A DNA stretch of 64,000 bases from Streptomyces tubercidicus (GTDB taxonomy: Bacteria > Actinomycetota > Actinomycetes > Streptomycetales > Streptomycetaceae): assembly GCF_027497495.1 (NCBI RefSeq), contig NZ_CP114205.1, positions 2,356,001-2,420,000 on the forward strand. The letters run 5' to 3'. This document shows positions 25,237 to 35,490 of this stretch, piece by piece (the first letter of the stretch is position 1; each line of letters begins with the position of its first letter). The notes under the pieces are model-generated. The model searched no databases. It was not told the DNA's origin and saw nothing but the letters and a program-made list of their open reading frames with translations. The translations under genes and the position numbers were made by a program.

Positions 25237-26691
25237 ATGCCGATCGAACAACGCGGAGTCGACACCATCCCGGACGAGGAACGCACCAGCGGCCCTCGCG
25301 ACCTGATCTCGATCCTGCTCGGATCGAACCTCGCCCTCGGCGTGGTGATCTTCGGCTGGCTCCCGGTCTCCTTCGGGCTCGGCTTCTGGCCCTCGGTGAC
25401 CTCCCTGGCGGCGGGCACCCTCGTCGGCACCCTGCTGACCGCCCCGCTCGCCCTGGTCTCCTTGCGCAGCGCCACCAACCTGTCCACCAGCAGCGGTGCC
25501 CACTTCGGTGTGCGCGGCCGGCTGATCGGCTCGGTCATCGGTCTGCTGCTGTCGCTGGGCTACACCGCCCTGACCCTGTGGGTCGGCGGCGACGCGGTGG
25601 TGGGCGCGCTGCACCGGCTGACCGGGCTTTCCGCCGACGGCACCACCTACGCCCTGGTCTACGCCCTGCTGGCCGGCGCCACCGCCGTCGGTGCGGTCTA
25701 CGGCTACCGGGTGCTGCTCCGGCTGAGCAAGGTGCTCGCCGTCGGACTGACCGTCCTGCTGGCCGTCGGCATCGTCGCCTACGCGGACACCTTCACCACC
25801 GCCGCACCGCCCGGCAGCTCCTATCTGCTCGGCGGCTTCTGGCAGACCTGGCTGCTGGCCGCCGTCTCCGCGGGCCTGAGCGGCCCCATCGCCTTCATCA
25901 CCCTGCTCGGTGACTACAGCCGCTATATCTCGCCGCACCGGCACAGCGCCCGGACGGTCTTCGGCGCCACCTGTCTCGGCCTGGTCGTCGGTCTGCTGGT
26001 GCCGCAGCTCTTCGGTACGTTCACCGCGCTCGCGGTCGGTGCGGGCGCGGATTACGCGGGCCCGCTGGTGGCCGGTGCGCCGCTCTGGTACCTGGCTTTG
26101 CTGCTGCTGAACGCCTCGGCGGGCTCGGTCGGCAACTCCGGTCTGATGCTCTACAGCATGGGCCTCGACCTGGACGCGATCCTGCCGCGCGCGACCCGCA
26201 CCCAGGCCACCTGTGCCGTCGCCGCGCTCGCGACCGCGCTGGTCTACGCCGGCCACTTCCTGTGGGCGGCGCAGGACGCGATGACCTCGTTCGTGCTGTT
26301 GATGACCGCCGTCGGTACGCCCTGGGCGGTGATCACCGTGATCGGTTTCGCGCGCTGCCGCGGTGCCTACGACCCGGAGTCGCTCCAGGTCTACAACCGC
26401 GGCACGCGCGGCGGCGTGTACTGGTACCGGGCGGGCTGGCACATCCGGGCGACGCTGGCCTGGGCGCTGGGCTCCGTGGTCGGCCTGCTGGGTGTGGACA
26501 CACCGCTCTACCGGGGGCCGCTGCTCCCCCTGACCGGCGGTATCGACCTCAGCTTCCTGCTGGCGGCGGCCGTGGGCGGGACCGCGTATCTGCTCCTCAC
26601 CGTTCGGGACCCGCGCCCGGTGGCGGCGCTGCGCGCCCTTCCGCCCGCTCCCCCGGCCCCGGCGTCCGAAGCCCCCGCGGAGGCCGGCTGA
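25237..26691 (+). CDS. NCS1 family permease (cytosine/purine-type)
   Basis: This 484-residue integral membrane protein is of the nucleobase:cation symporter-1 family, which imports cytosine, purines, allantoin, hydantoins and related nitrogen compounds. About 12 hydrophobic segments are seen. Family stretches include LISILLGSNLALGVVIFGW, ISGPIAFITLLGDYSRYISP (with SGP for ISG) and NASAGSVGNSGLMLYSMGLDL. GGGGAG precedes the ATG. It is divergent from ureAB, sharing the operator boxes, so its substrate is probably connected to the urease/agmatine deiminase pathway. Confidence 0.87.
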   Translation: MPIEQRGVDTIPDEERTSGPRDLISILLGSNLALGVVIFGWLPVSFGLGFWPSVTSLAAGTLVGTLLTAPLALVSLRSATNLSTSSGAHFGVRGRLIGSVIGLLLSLGYTALTLWVGGDAVVGALHRLTGLSADGTTYALVYALLAGATAVGAVYGYRVLLRLSKVLAVGLTVLLAVGIVAYADTFTTAAPPGSSYLLGGFWQTWLLAAVSAGLSGPIAFITLLGDYSRYISPHRHSARTVFGATCLGLVVGLLVPQLFGTFTALAVGAGADYAGPLVAGAPLWYLALLLLNASAGSVGNSGLMLYSMGLDLDAILPRATRTQATCAVAALATALVYAGHFLWAAQDAMTSFVLLMTAVGTPWAVITVIGFARCRGAYDPESLQVYNRGTRGGVYWYRAGWHIRATLAWALGSVVGLLGVDTPLYRGPLLPLTGGIDLSFLLAAAVGGTAYLLLTVRDPRPVAALRALPPAPPAPASEAPAEAG

Positions 26692-26709
26692 GCCGTCCCG
26701 GACCCGGCC

Positions 26710-26744
26710 GAGGCCGCCCCCGAGCGCTCTCGGGGGGCGGCCTC
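26710..26744 (+). terminator. Hairpin after the NCS1 permease gene
   Basis: GAGGCCGCCCCCGAG (26710-26724) pairs with CTCGGGGGGCGGCCTC (26729-26744) with one bulged G, 19 bases after the permease stop and facing ilvE. Confidence 0.75.
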
Positions 26745-26849
26745 GATCAGGTCCGGGCGGGCAGGCGGCGTGCGGCGGCGAATTCAGGCCAGTACGGCCG
26801 CGGACTTGGTCCAGCGCGGCCGCGGGACCGGCCCGTCCCGGCCGCGGGC

Positions 26850-27938
26850 TCAGCCCAGCTCGTGCATCCAGCCGTGCTTGTCCTCGGCGACGCCCCGCTG
26901 GATGTCGAGGAGCGCGTCGCGCAGCTTCAGCGTGACCTTGCCGGGCTCGCCGTCGGACTGGGTCCACTCGCCGCCCGCGCTCTTGACCGTGCCGACCGGG
27001 GTGATCACGGCGGCCGTGCCACAGGCGAAGACCTCGGTGAGGGTGCCGTCCGCGGTGTCGGCCTTCCACTGGTCGATGGAGACCCGGGCCTCCTCCGCCT
27101 CGTAGCCGAGGTCGCGGGCGACGGACAGCAGGGAGTCACGGGTGACCCCGGCGAGCAGCGAGCCGGTCAGGGTGGGGGTGACGATCTTGTCGCCGTACAC
27201 GAAGTACAGGTTCATCCCGCCGAGCTCCTCGACCCACTTGTGCTCCACGGCGTCGAGGTAGGCGACCTGGTCACAGCCCTGCTCGGCGGCCTCGGCCTGG
27301 GCGAGCAGCGAAGCGGCGTAGTTGCCGCCGGTCTTGGCGTCGCCCATACCGCCGGGGACGGCCCGCACCCGGTTCTCGGACAGCCAGATGGAGACCGGCT
27401 TGACACCACCGGCGAAGTACGCGCCCGCGGGCGAGGCGATGACGACGAAGAGGTACTCGTTGGCGGGCTTCACGCCCAGCCCGACCTCGGTCGCGATCAT
27501 GAACGGGCGCAGGTAGAGCGACTCCTCGCCGCCGTGCGCGGGCACCCAGTCCTTGTCCTGCCCGACGAGCAGGTCGCAGGCCTCGATGAAGGTCTCGACG
27601 GGCAGCTCGGGCATGGCCAGCCGGCGTGCGGAGGCCTGGAAGCGCCGGGCGTTGGCGTCCGGACGGAAGGTGGCGACGGAGCCGTCGGGCCGGCGGTACG
27701 CCTTGAGGCCCTCGAAGATCTCCTGGGCGTAGTGCAGGACGGTGGTCGCCGGGTCGAGGGAGAGCGGGCCGTACGGCACCAGCTGGCCGTCGTGCCAGCC
27801 GCGGCCCTCCGTCCACTTGATCGTCACCATGTGGTCGGTGAAGTGGCGGCCGAAACCGGGGGCGGCCAGGATCTGCTCCCGCTCCGCGTCGGACAGCGGG
27901 TGCGAGGAGGGCTTGAGCTCGATCGTGGGCGTCGTCAT
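26850..27938 (-). CDS. ilvE: Branched-chain amino acid aminotransferase
   Basis: This 362-residue PLP enzyme of fold type IV transaminates the 2-oxo acids of valine, leucine and isoleucine with glutamate. It resembles the BCAT type of eukaryotes and actinobacteria: [34 protein letters not shown] lysine in [16 protein letters not shown], and [13 protein letters not shown]. The ATG at 27938 has AAGGA upstream. It is separated from leuB (same strand) by 373 bases with its own terminator and probable promoter, so the two are likely independent units. Confidence 0.94.
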   Translation of the reverse strand: MTTPTIELKPSSHPLSDAEREQILAAPGFGRHFTDHMVTIKWTEGRGWHDGQLVPYGPLSLDPATTVLHYAQEIFEGLKAYRRPDGSVATFRPDANARRFQASARRLAMPELPVETFIEACDLLVGQDKDWVPAHGGEESLYLRPFMIATEVGLGVKPANEYLFVVIASPAGAYFAGGVKPVSIWLSENRVRAVPGGMGDAKTGGNYAASLLAQAEAAEQGCDQVAYLDAVEHKWVEELGGMNLYFVYGDKIVTPTLTGSLLAGVTRDSLLSVARDLGYEAEEARVSIDQWKADTADGTLTEVFACGTAAVITPVGTVKSAGGEWTQSDGEPGKVTLKLRDALLDIQRGVAEDKHGWMHELG

Positions 27939-28251
27939 GGATGCATGTCCTTCAGTGCGTGTGCGATACCGGGGGATACCTCCCAGCGGGGGCTGGGGAG
28001 CATCACCGGCCCAGCCCTCCGGCCGGGGGTAAGGGGTTCGGCCCCCCACCTTGCGGCACCGGTGCGTGGCTGCCGCGCGCTTGAGGCGCCTGAACGTACC
28101 GGTCGTTACTGGGACGTCCGAGTTTTCTCGTGGGCAACGATGCCACGTCCGATTATCGCCCGTGGGTCCGCGCCGCCGGAACCGCGTACCCGGTCCGGGT
28201 CCGAGGGTGGCACCCGGGGTGGGCGGGTGGCCCGCGGCGGGTGCCATACGG
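27939..28251 (-). promoter_or_regulatory. ilvE upstream region with inverted repeat and candidate promoter
   Basis: No convincing gene is seen. On the ilvE strand a GATAAT hexamer near 28153-28158 could be a -10 box. A hairpin-forming repeat lies nearer the gene: CTCCCAGC (27980-27987) and GCTGGGGAG (27992-28000), in a context (GGGGGATACCTCCC) resembling the element inside leuB. No leader ORF rich in Val/Leu/Ile codons with a start codon was found. Confidence 0.35.
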
Positions 28252-28284
28252 ACAGCGCCGGGCCCTGGAGAGGCCCGGCGCTGT
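28252..28284 (-). terminator. leuB terminator
   Basis: ACAGCGCCGGGCC (28252-28264) and GGCCCGGCGCTGT (28272-28284) are perfect 13-bp complements around a 7-base loop, 28 bases past the leuB stop. Confidence 0.85.
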
Positions 28285-28311
28285 CGTGGTGCGTGGTGTG
28301 CGCTGTGGGCC

Positions 28312-29385
28312 TCAGCCCGCTACGCGTGCGGCCAGCGCATCGCCGATCTCGTCGGTGCTCCGCGGCGAGCCTCCCCCTTGGCCTGAAGGGCCAGGGAGGT
28401 GCCCCCATCTGGCCTCCAGGTCGGCGGCCACCGCCTCCTCGATCCGGGCGGCCTGCTGCTCGTAGCCGAGGTGGCGCAGCAGCAGGGCGACGGAGAGGAT
28501 CGTCGCCGTCGGGTCGGCCTTGCCGGTGCCCGCGATGTCCGGCGCGGAGCCGTGCACCGGCTCGAACATCGAGGGGAAGTCGCCGGTCGGGTTGATGTTC
28601 CCGGAGGCGGCCAGGCCGATACCGCCGGTGACGGCCGCGGCGAGGTCGGTGAGGATGTCACCGAAGAGGTTGTCGGTGACGATCACGTCGAAGCGCTCGG
28701 GCTGGGTGACGAAGAAGATCGTCGCGGCGTCGACATGCAGGTAGTCGGTGGTGACCTCGGGGTACTCCTGGCCGACCTTGTCGAAGATGTTCTTCCACAT
28801 GTGGCCCGCGTACACCAGCACATTGTTCTTGTGCACCAGCGTGAGCTTCTTGCGCGGGCGGGCGTTGGCCCGCTCGTACGCGTCCCGGACCACCCGCTCC
28901 ACGCCGTAGGCGGTGTTGAGGCTGACCTCGGTGGCGACCTCGGCGGGGGTGCCCGTGCGCAGGCTGCCGCCGTTGCCGGTGTAGGGGCCCTCGGTGCCCT
29001 CGCGGACGACCACGAAGTCGATGTCCGGGCGGCCGGCGAGCGGCGTGGTGGTGTTCGGGAAGAGCTTCGACGGGCGCAGGTTCACGAAGTGGTCGAAGGC
29101 GAAGCGCAGCTTGAGCAGCAGCCCGCGCTCCAGCACACCGGACGGTACGGACGGGTCGCCGATCGCGCCGAGCAGGATCGCGTCATGCCGCTTGAGCGAC
29201 TCCAGCTCCGCGTCGGGGAGGGTCTCACCGGTCGCATGCCATCGCCGGGCGCCGAGGTCGTACTCCTGGGTTTCCAGCTTGACGTCCTGCGGGAGGACCG
29301 CGGTCAGGACCTTCAGGCCCTGGGCCACGACCTCCTGGCCGATGCCGTCACCGGGGATCACTGCGAGTCGAATGCTGCGAGACAT
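28312..29385 (-). CDS. leuB: 3-isopropylmalate dehydrogenase
   Basis: This 357-residue beta-decarboxylating dehydrogenase oxidises 3-isopropylmalate to the precursor of leucine. Visible family motifs are [39 protein letters not shown], the catalytic Lys region [13 protein letters not shown] and metal site [22 protein letters not shown], then [21 protein letters not shown]. Near the C-terminus a Gly/Pro-rich stretch ([14 protein letters not shown]) interrupts the usual end before [10 protein letters not shown]; its DNA is a palindromic repeat (28367-28408). The core is intact and the end resumes normally, so the enzyme is probably active. Confidence 0.93.
   Translation of the reverse strand: MSRSIRLAVIPGDGIGQEVVAQGLKVLTAVLPQDVKLETQEYDLGARRWHATGETLPDAELESLKRHDAILLGAIGDPSVPSGVLERGLLLKLRFAFDHFVNLRPSKLFPNTTTPLAGRPDIDFVVVREGTEGPYTGNGGSLRTGTPAEVATEVSLNTAYGVERVVRDAYERANARPRKKLTLVHKNNVLVYAGHMWKNIFDKVGQEYPEVTTDYLHVDAATIFFVTQPERFDVIVTDNLFGDILTDLAAAVTGGIGLAASGNINPTGDFPSMFEPVHGSAPDIAGTGKADPTATILSVALLLRHLGYEQQAARIEEAVAADLEARWGHLPGPSGQGGGSPRSTDEIGDALAARVAG
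28367..28408. repeat. Palindromic GC-rich element inserted in frame in leuB
   Basis: A roughly 42-base element with outer arms CCTCCC / GGGAGG and inner arms TTGGCC / GGCCA sits inside the leuB coding sequence and adds about 14 codons without a frame change. It resembles small palindromic repeats scattered in Streptomyces genomes, and a similar hairpin lies at 27971-28000. Confidence 0.55.
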
Positions 29386-29514
29386 GTCTGGACCCTAACG
29401 CTCCGTCCCATGGATTGACACGTAACGTCCGCCATACGGACACATGGGGAGCCGGTCAGCTCACGTTCACCCGCCATCCCCACAACGGTCGGGTCACGCT
29501 GGGAAATTCGCTCC

Positions 29515-31122
29515 ATGACTGGAAACACCCGGGGGGCCGCCCCCCAGCCCTCGCACACCCCCCGAGTCGGCATTCCGGAGCAGCTGGCGGCCCGGATGAG
29601 CATGCCGGAACAGCACGACTACCTCCGTACCAAACTGAGCCGCAGAGGTCTGCTGCGCACCTCGGCCGCCACCGCGGGAGTGGTCGCGGGCTCCGGACTG
29701 CTGGCCGGTTCGGCCCAGGGCCTCTCGCCCACCCTGCTCTCTTCGCCCGCCACGGCCGCCGTCGACGGCTCGCTGGTCGCCCCGTTCGGCCGCCATCTGG
29801 CCTTCGGCGCCGACCCCAGGAACCAGATGCGGGTGAGCTGGCAGGTGCCGCTCGCGGTCAAGCGGCCGTATCTGCGGGTGGGTCTGAAGCCGTGGGACCT
29901 GGGGCGCAAGATCGAGGCCGAGGTCCGCCCGCTGCACACCCCGTCGCTGTCCGCGAAGCTGCCGGCCGTGCAGCAGTATTACCTGCACGCCGCGCTGGAC
30001 GGGCTGCGCCCGGGGACGACGTACTACTACGGCGTCGGCCACGAGGGCTTCGACCCGGCCGACCCGCGCCACTTCTCCACCGTCGGCACCTTCCGTACCG
30101 CCCCGGCCCGTCCCGAGCCCTTCGTCTTCACCGCCTTCGGCGACCAGGGAGTGAGCTATCACGCCCTGGCCAACGACCAGTTGATCCTGGGTCAGAACCC
30201 GTCCTTCCATCTGCACGCGGGCGACATCTGCTACGCGGACACCGACGGCGACGGCTCCGAGCACGACGCCTACGACGCCCGGGTCTGGGACCAGTTCCTC
30301 GCGCAGACCGAGTCGGTGGCCAAGTCCGTACCGTGGATGGTGACGACCGGCAACCACGACATGGAGGCCTGGTACTCCCCCAACGGCTACGGCGGCCAGA
30401 GCGCCCGCTGGACGCTGCCCGGCAACGGCCCGGACGCCAAGAACGCCCCCGGCGTCTACTCGTTCACCTACGGCAACACCGCCGTCGTCGCCCTGGACGC
30501 CAACGACATCTCCTACGAGATCCCCGCCAACCAGGGCTACACCGACGGCCGGCAGACCCGCTGGCTCGACCGCCGGCTGGCCGAGCTCCGCGCCGCCGAC
30601 GGCATCGACTTCATCGTGGTCTTCTTCCACCACTGCGCCTTCTCCACCACCAACTCCCATGCCTCCGACGGCGCGGTGCGCGACGCCTGGCTGCCACTGT
30701 TCGAGAAGCACGAGGTGGACCTGGTCGTCAATGGCCACAACCACGTCTACGAGCGGACCGACGCCCTCAAGAGCGGACGGGTCGCCAAGAAGATGCCGAT
30801 CGGCGCGAGCGCGGACTCCACCCGCGACGGCATCGTGTACGTGACCGCGGGCGGCGCGGGCCGGGCCCTCTACGACTTCCCCGTACCGGACAGCTACGAG
30901 GGACACGTCAAGGACCTCGACCATGTGGACACCTACCACTGGTCCAAGGGCCAGAAGAAGACCAAGGAAACCGTGGAGTGGTCCCGGGTCCGCTACACCG
31001 GCTACTCCTTCATCGCCGTCGAGGTGACGCCGGGCGCCCACCCGCGGATGAAGGTCACCGCCCTCGCCGAGTCCGGCGAGCGCATCGACCACTTCGAGGT
31101 GACCCGCTCCCCCGCGCAGTAA
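29515..31122 (+). CDS. Tat-exported purple acid phosphatase-type metallophosphoesterase
   Basis: This 535-residue secreted phosphatase has a twin-arginine signal (KLSRRGLLRTSAATAGVVAGSGLLAG) after about 40 residues. An N-terminal fibronectin-III-like domain typical of purple acid phosphatases (MRVSWQVP, LDGLRPGTTYYYGVG) follows. All five metal-binding blocks are seen: FGDQG, GDICYAD, GNHDME, FFHHCAF and GHNHVYERTD. It should release phosphate from organic esters outside the cell. The start ATG has only a weak ribosome binding site; an internal ATG (SMPEQHDYL) is possible. It is monocistronic, followed by a strong hairpin. Confidence 0.88.
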   Translation: MTGNTRGAAPQPSHTPRVGIPEQLAARMSMPEQHDYLRTKLSRRGLLRTSAATAGVVAGSGLLAGSAQGLSPTLLSSPATAAVDGSLVAPFGRHLAFGADPRNQMRVSWQVPLAVKRPYLRVGLKPWDLGRKIEAEVRPLHTPSLSAKLPAVQQYYLHAALDGLRPGTTYYYGVGHEGFDPADPRHFSTVGTFRTAPARPEPFVFTAFGDQGVSYHALANDQLILGQNPSFHLHAGDICYADTDGDGSEHDAYDARVWDQFLAQTESVAKSVPWMVTTGNHDMEAWYSPNGYGGQSARWTLPGNGPDAKNAPGVYSFTYGNTAVVALDANDISYEIPANQGYTDGRQTRWLDRRLAELRAADGIDFIVVFFHHCAFSTTNSHASDGAVRDAWLPLFEKHEVDLVVNGHNHVYERTDALKSGRVAKKMPIGASADSTRDGIVYVTAGGAGRALYDFPVPDSYEGHVKDLDHVDTYHWSKGQKKTKETVEWSRVRYTGYSFIAVEVTPGAHPRMKVTALAESGERIDHFEVTRSPAQ

Positions 31123-31132
31123 TCAGCGCTCA

Positions 31133-31169
31133 CCTGTAGGGGCACCCGGAATCCGGGCGCCCCTACAGG
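31133..31169 (+). terminator. Phosphatase gene terminator
   Basis: Two 17-base arms (31133-31149 and 31153-31169; outer part CCTGTAGGGGC / GCCCCTACAGG) pair with a single mismatch, 10 bases past the stop. Confidence 0.85.
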
Positions 31170-31283
31170 AACGCTCAGGAGAGAAAGAGCCACCGGGCCA
31201 CGGACACCCGGATCCGCCAGCAGCAGCGGCAGGGCATCGACGCCTGCCGTGGCAGGACCGCCCCGCTTCGTGCGCGCAGCATC

Positions 31284-31415
31284 TCAGTGCCCGGTCGAGC
31301 CGCCGTTGTCACGGCGGTCGAGAGCGCGCTGGAGGGCAGCGGCCGCGTTCCGGCGGTCGGCTTCGCTGGTCGTACGGACGGAGCGACGGGTCCTGCGGAC
31401 GGCAGTCTCGGCCAT
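31284..31415 (-). CDS. Small basic hypothetical protein, 43 residues
   Basis: This short ORF has a good ribosome binding site (GGAGACGTGAATC then ATG) and strongly GC-biased third positions. It encodes MAETAVRRTRRSVRTTSEAD followed by an Ala/Arg helix (RRNAAAALQRALDRRDNGG). The product is basic and predicted mostly helical. No family is recognised. It lies between the phosphatase terminator and a 354-base gap, divergent from the Uma2 gene. The start codon context makes it a likelier gene than the overlapping 112-residue frame. Confidence 0.55.
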   Translation of the reverse strand: MAETAVRRTRRSVRTTSEADRRNAAAALQRALDRRDNGGSTGH

Positions 31416-31769
31416 GATTCACGTCTCCTATGCCAAAGCCCCGAGAAAAAATGGGATACGTCGATCCAGCTGCGGCCGGAAAGGGCGGGGGCCACGGCAC
31501 TCACAGGGGTCACCTGCGCTCACGCACCGGGCCACATCCGCACGCGCTCGATGGAGCGTTACGTTCGGCTTCCTACAACGCTAGGACAGCTCGGCCGTGA
31601 TGTCTGCACAATTACTTGGCCTTCCTACTATCTGAGACGGCGCTCGTGTGCTCGAACGAGTGATCCCCGGATATTTGCAGGTCATGGAGGCGCGGGTGCT
31701 CCCTGGCGTGGCGGTGTCGCTTGTGCCACAAGGCCAAGCCCGCCCACACTGAGGAGGAGGTGCTACACC
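31416..31769. promoter_or_regulatory. 354-bp gap between the small ORF and the Uma2 gene
   Basis: No further gene is supported here. The region should hold divergent promoters; AT-richer patches near 31600-31640 (ACAATTACTTGG, TACTATCT) could be part of the Uma2 promoter. GAGGAGGAGGTG just before 31770 is the Uma2 ribosome binding site. Confidence 0.35.
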
Positions 31770-32453
31770 ATGACCGCGCTCGCACAGGAGGCGCCCGTGA
31801 CGATGTCGGAGATCACGACACCGGAGGACTCGACCCCCGAACCCGAGCTGGATGAGGTCCGGTGGCAGGCATGGAAAGCCATGGAACTCCCCGAGGGCTT
31901 CCACGCCGAGATCATCGAGGGGTCCATCGAGGTGTCGCCCACCGGCCGCCACAGCCACAGCCGCATCAGCTTTCAACTGCGCCGCCAACTGACCCAGTAC
32001 CTCGACAAGCAGTCGAGTGCCTATGCCGTTACCAATGACACGAACATCATCCACGGCCGCAAAGTCTGGATTCCGGACGTCGTCGTCGCCCTCGAAGACG
32101 CCATCACCGCCACGGCGGACAACCCCGAATTCGTCGCCGAGGACGGCATCGGCCTCGATTCCCGCTGCGTGGCACTCGTCGCCGAGGTGGTCTCCCCCGG
32201 TCATGACTGCAAGAAGCGCGACCGCGTCCGTAAGCGCCGTGCCTACGCCGGTGCAGGCATCCCCGTCTACGTCATCCTCGACGACTACGACGGCCAGGGC
32301 ACCGTCACCGTGCTGGCATCGCCCCTGCCCGACCAGGCGGTCTACACCGAGAGCCACCGCGTGCCGTACGGCAGGGAAGTGATCATCCCCCAAGGCCCCG
32401 CCAAGGGCTTCGTGATCGGCGAGGCCATCACCGGCCCCCCGCGCAACGCCTGA
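31770..32453 (+). CDS. Uma2 family endonuclease-like protein
   Basis: This 227-residue protein is of the Uma2 (DUF820) family, which has a PD-(D/E)XK nuclease fold and is very abundant in streptomycetes with unknown role. Fold residues are visible: a start GFHAEIIEGSIEVSPTGRHSHSRI, the PD motif in KVWIPDVVVALED (about 110), and the E-x-K-type strand VALVAEVVSPGHDCKKRDRVRKRRAYAGAGIPVYVILD. An excellent ribosome binding site supports the ATG at 31770 over any upstream start. It converges on pruA across an 18-bp hairpin. Confidence 0.88.
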   Translation: MTALAQEAPVTMSEITTPEDSTPEPELDEVRWQAWKAMELPEGFHAEIIEGSIEVSPTGRHSHSRISFQLRRQLTQYLDKQSSAYAVTNDTNIIHGRKVWIPDVVVALEDAITATADNPEFVAEDGIGLDSRCVALVAEVVSPGHDCKKRDRVRKRRAYAGAGIPVYVILDDYDGQGTVTVLASPLPDQAVYTESHRVPYGREVIIPQGPAKGFVIGEAITGPPRNA

Positions 32454-32460
32454 GACAACG

Positions 32461-32503
32461 ACGGCGGCCCGGCACCCCCACGAGAGGGGTGCCGGGCCGC
32501 CGT
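32461..32503. terminator. Perfect 18-bp bidirectional hairpin between Uma2 and pruA
   Basis: ACGGCGGCCCGGCACCCC (32461-32478) is the exact complement of GGGGTGCCGGGCCGCCGT (32486-32503) with a 7-base loop, between two convergent stops. Confidence 0.9.
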
Positions 32504-32520
32504 CGTGCAGCGCAGGGGCC

Positions 32521-34152
<1,632 letters not shown>

Positions 34153-34303
34153 AGCGGCCGTGTCTCCTTCGATTTCGCTCGTCGGTTGTCGTACGTCGGT
34201 GGTGCGGCCGCGGCCGCTTCGGTTGGGCGGCCGCGGGCGCCGCCGTCCGGGAACATCCCCCCGGCTTCCAGCATCCACCCGCGCGGGCCCTTGGCGGACC
34301 CGA

Positions 34304-35230
34304 TCAGCCCCGGGTCGCCAACGACCTCAGGAAGAACCCGAGGTTCGCGGGGCGCTCGGCCAGCCGGCGCATGAAGTAGCCGTACCAGTCGGTGCCGTAG
34401 GGGATGTACACCCGCATCCGGTGCCCTTCGGCGACCAGCCGCTGCTGCTCGGCCTCGCGGATGCCGTAGAGCATCTGGAATTCGTAGTCGGCCGGCTTGC
34501 GGCCGTTGCGGTGCGCCAGCTCCTGGGCGATGGCCACCATCCGCGGGTCGTGCGACCCGATCATGGGGTAGCCCTCGCCCTCCATCAGGATCTTCAGGCA
34601 CCGCACATAGGCCCTGTCGACCTCCCGCTTGTCCTGGAAGGCGACGGTCGCGGGCTCCTTGTACGCGCCCTTGACCAGCCGCACCCGGGAGCCTTCCCCG
34701 GCGAGCGCACGGCAGTCGTCCTCGGTACGGAAGAGGTAGGACTGCAGCACCGCGCCCGTCTGCGGAAACCGCTCCCGCAGATCGGCGAGGATCGCCAGGG
34801 TGGAGTCGACCGTGGTGTGGTCCTCCATGTCGAGGGTCACGGTCGTACCGGCCTCGGCGGCGGCCTCGACCACCGGGGTGACGTTCTTCAGGGCCAGCTC
34901 ATGGCCGCCGGCCAGCGCCTGTCCGAAAGCGGACAGCTTGACCGACATCTCGGCCTTGGCGCCGAGTCCCTGCTCCTTGAAGGCCGCGGCCAGCTGGAGG
35001 TAGGCATCGCGGTTGCGCAGCGCCTCGGCCGGGTCGGTGATGTCCTCGCCCAGGTGGTCGAGGGTGACCTCCAGCCCTCGCGCGGCCAGGGACCGTACGG
35101 CCGCCATGGACTCGGCAAGATGCTCACCGGCGACGAACCGCTCGACCACCGGCCGGGTGACCGGAGCGGCCGCGACGATCCGGCGGATGCTGTCACTGCG
35201 CGCTGCGGCCAGAAGCACGGGACCCAGCAT
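34304..35230 (-). CDS. putB: Proline dehydrogenase
   Basis: This 308-residue monofunctional FAD-dependent proline dehydrogenase forms pyrroline-5-carboxylate. The barrel motifs are present: LEVTLDHLGEDITD, AEMSVKLSAFGQAL, VTLDMEDHTTVD, AVLQSYLFRTEDDC, RVRLVKGAYKEP, YPMIGSHDPRMV, YEFQMLYGIREAEQQRL, and RVYIPYGTDWYGYFMRRLAERPAN. The ATG at 35230 has an ideal GGAGGTG site; the GTG at 35236 would overlap that site. It is divergent from the PucR-type regulator across 260 bases. Confidence 0.94.
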   Translation of the reverse strand: MLGPVLLAAARSDSIRRIVAAAPVTRPVVERFVAGEHLAESMAAVRSLAARGLEVTLDHLGEDITDPAEALRNRDAYLQLAAAFKEQGLGAKAEMSVKLSAFGQALAGGHELALKNVTPVVEAAAEAGTTVTLDMEDHTTVDSTLAILADLRERFPQTGAVLQSYLFRTEDDCRALAGEGSRVRLVKGAYKEPATVAFQDKREVDRAYVRCLKILMEGEGYPMIGSHDPRMVAIAQELAHRNGRKPADYEFQMLYGIREAEQQRLVAEGHRMRVYIPYGTDWYGYFMRRLAERPANLGFFLRSLATRG

Positions 35231-35490
35231 GGGCACCTCCAGGATTCAGGGTGACGTGTACCGGGCGGACACCGGGCGGGCGAACGCTTCGGCAATATTG
35301 AGCCACCTGAAACTTAAGGATCTCGCCACTTCCCTGCCATCGACAGCTGTCACGCCTTCGTGGTCGGGATCTCAGACAGATGTATGAGAATGAGGGGGAG
35401 GTGACCGTTCAGTGGTGACTGTGGTGTGAGAGGTGTCGAAGTCACCGGCGGTGCCGGTGGTGCGGCAAGAGGAGAGGAGCCGGTCGGCCG

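Noticed and set aside
25168..27069. 633-codon minus-strand frame opposite the NCS1 permease
   Set aside because: Composition is Arg/Gln/Gly-rich without motifs, and the opposite strand has a clear membrane transporter.
28100..28160. Ile-rich frame [17 protein letters not shown] upstream of ilvE as a leader peptide
   Set aside because: No start codon lies in the right place and no terminator follows, so it is probably chance.
29391..29441. Short ORF (MCPYGGRYVSIHGTER) just upstream of leuB as a leader peptide
   Set aside because: It has no leucine codons and no terminator hairpin between it and leuB, so attenuation is not supported.
31175..31513. 112-codon minus-strand frame downstream of the phosphatase
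   Set aside because: It overlaps the better-supported 43-codon ORF in another frame, has a poor start context and Cys/Trp-rich odd composition.
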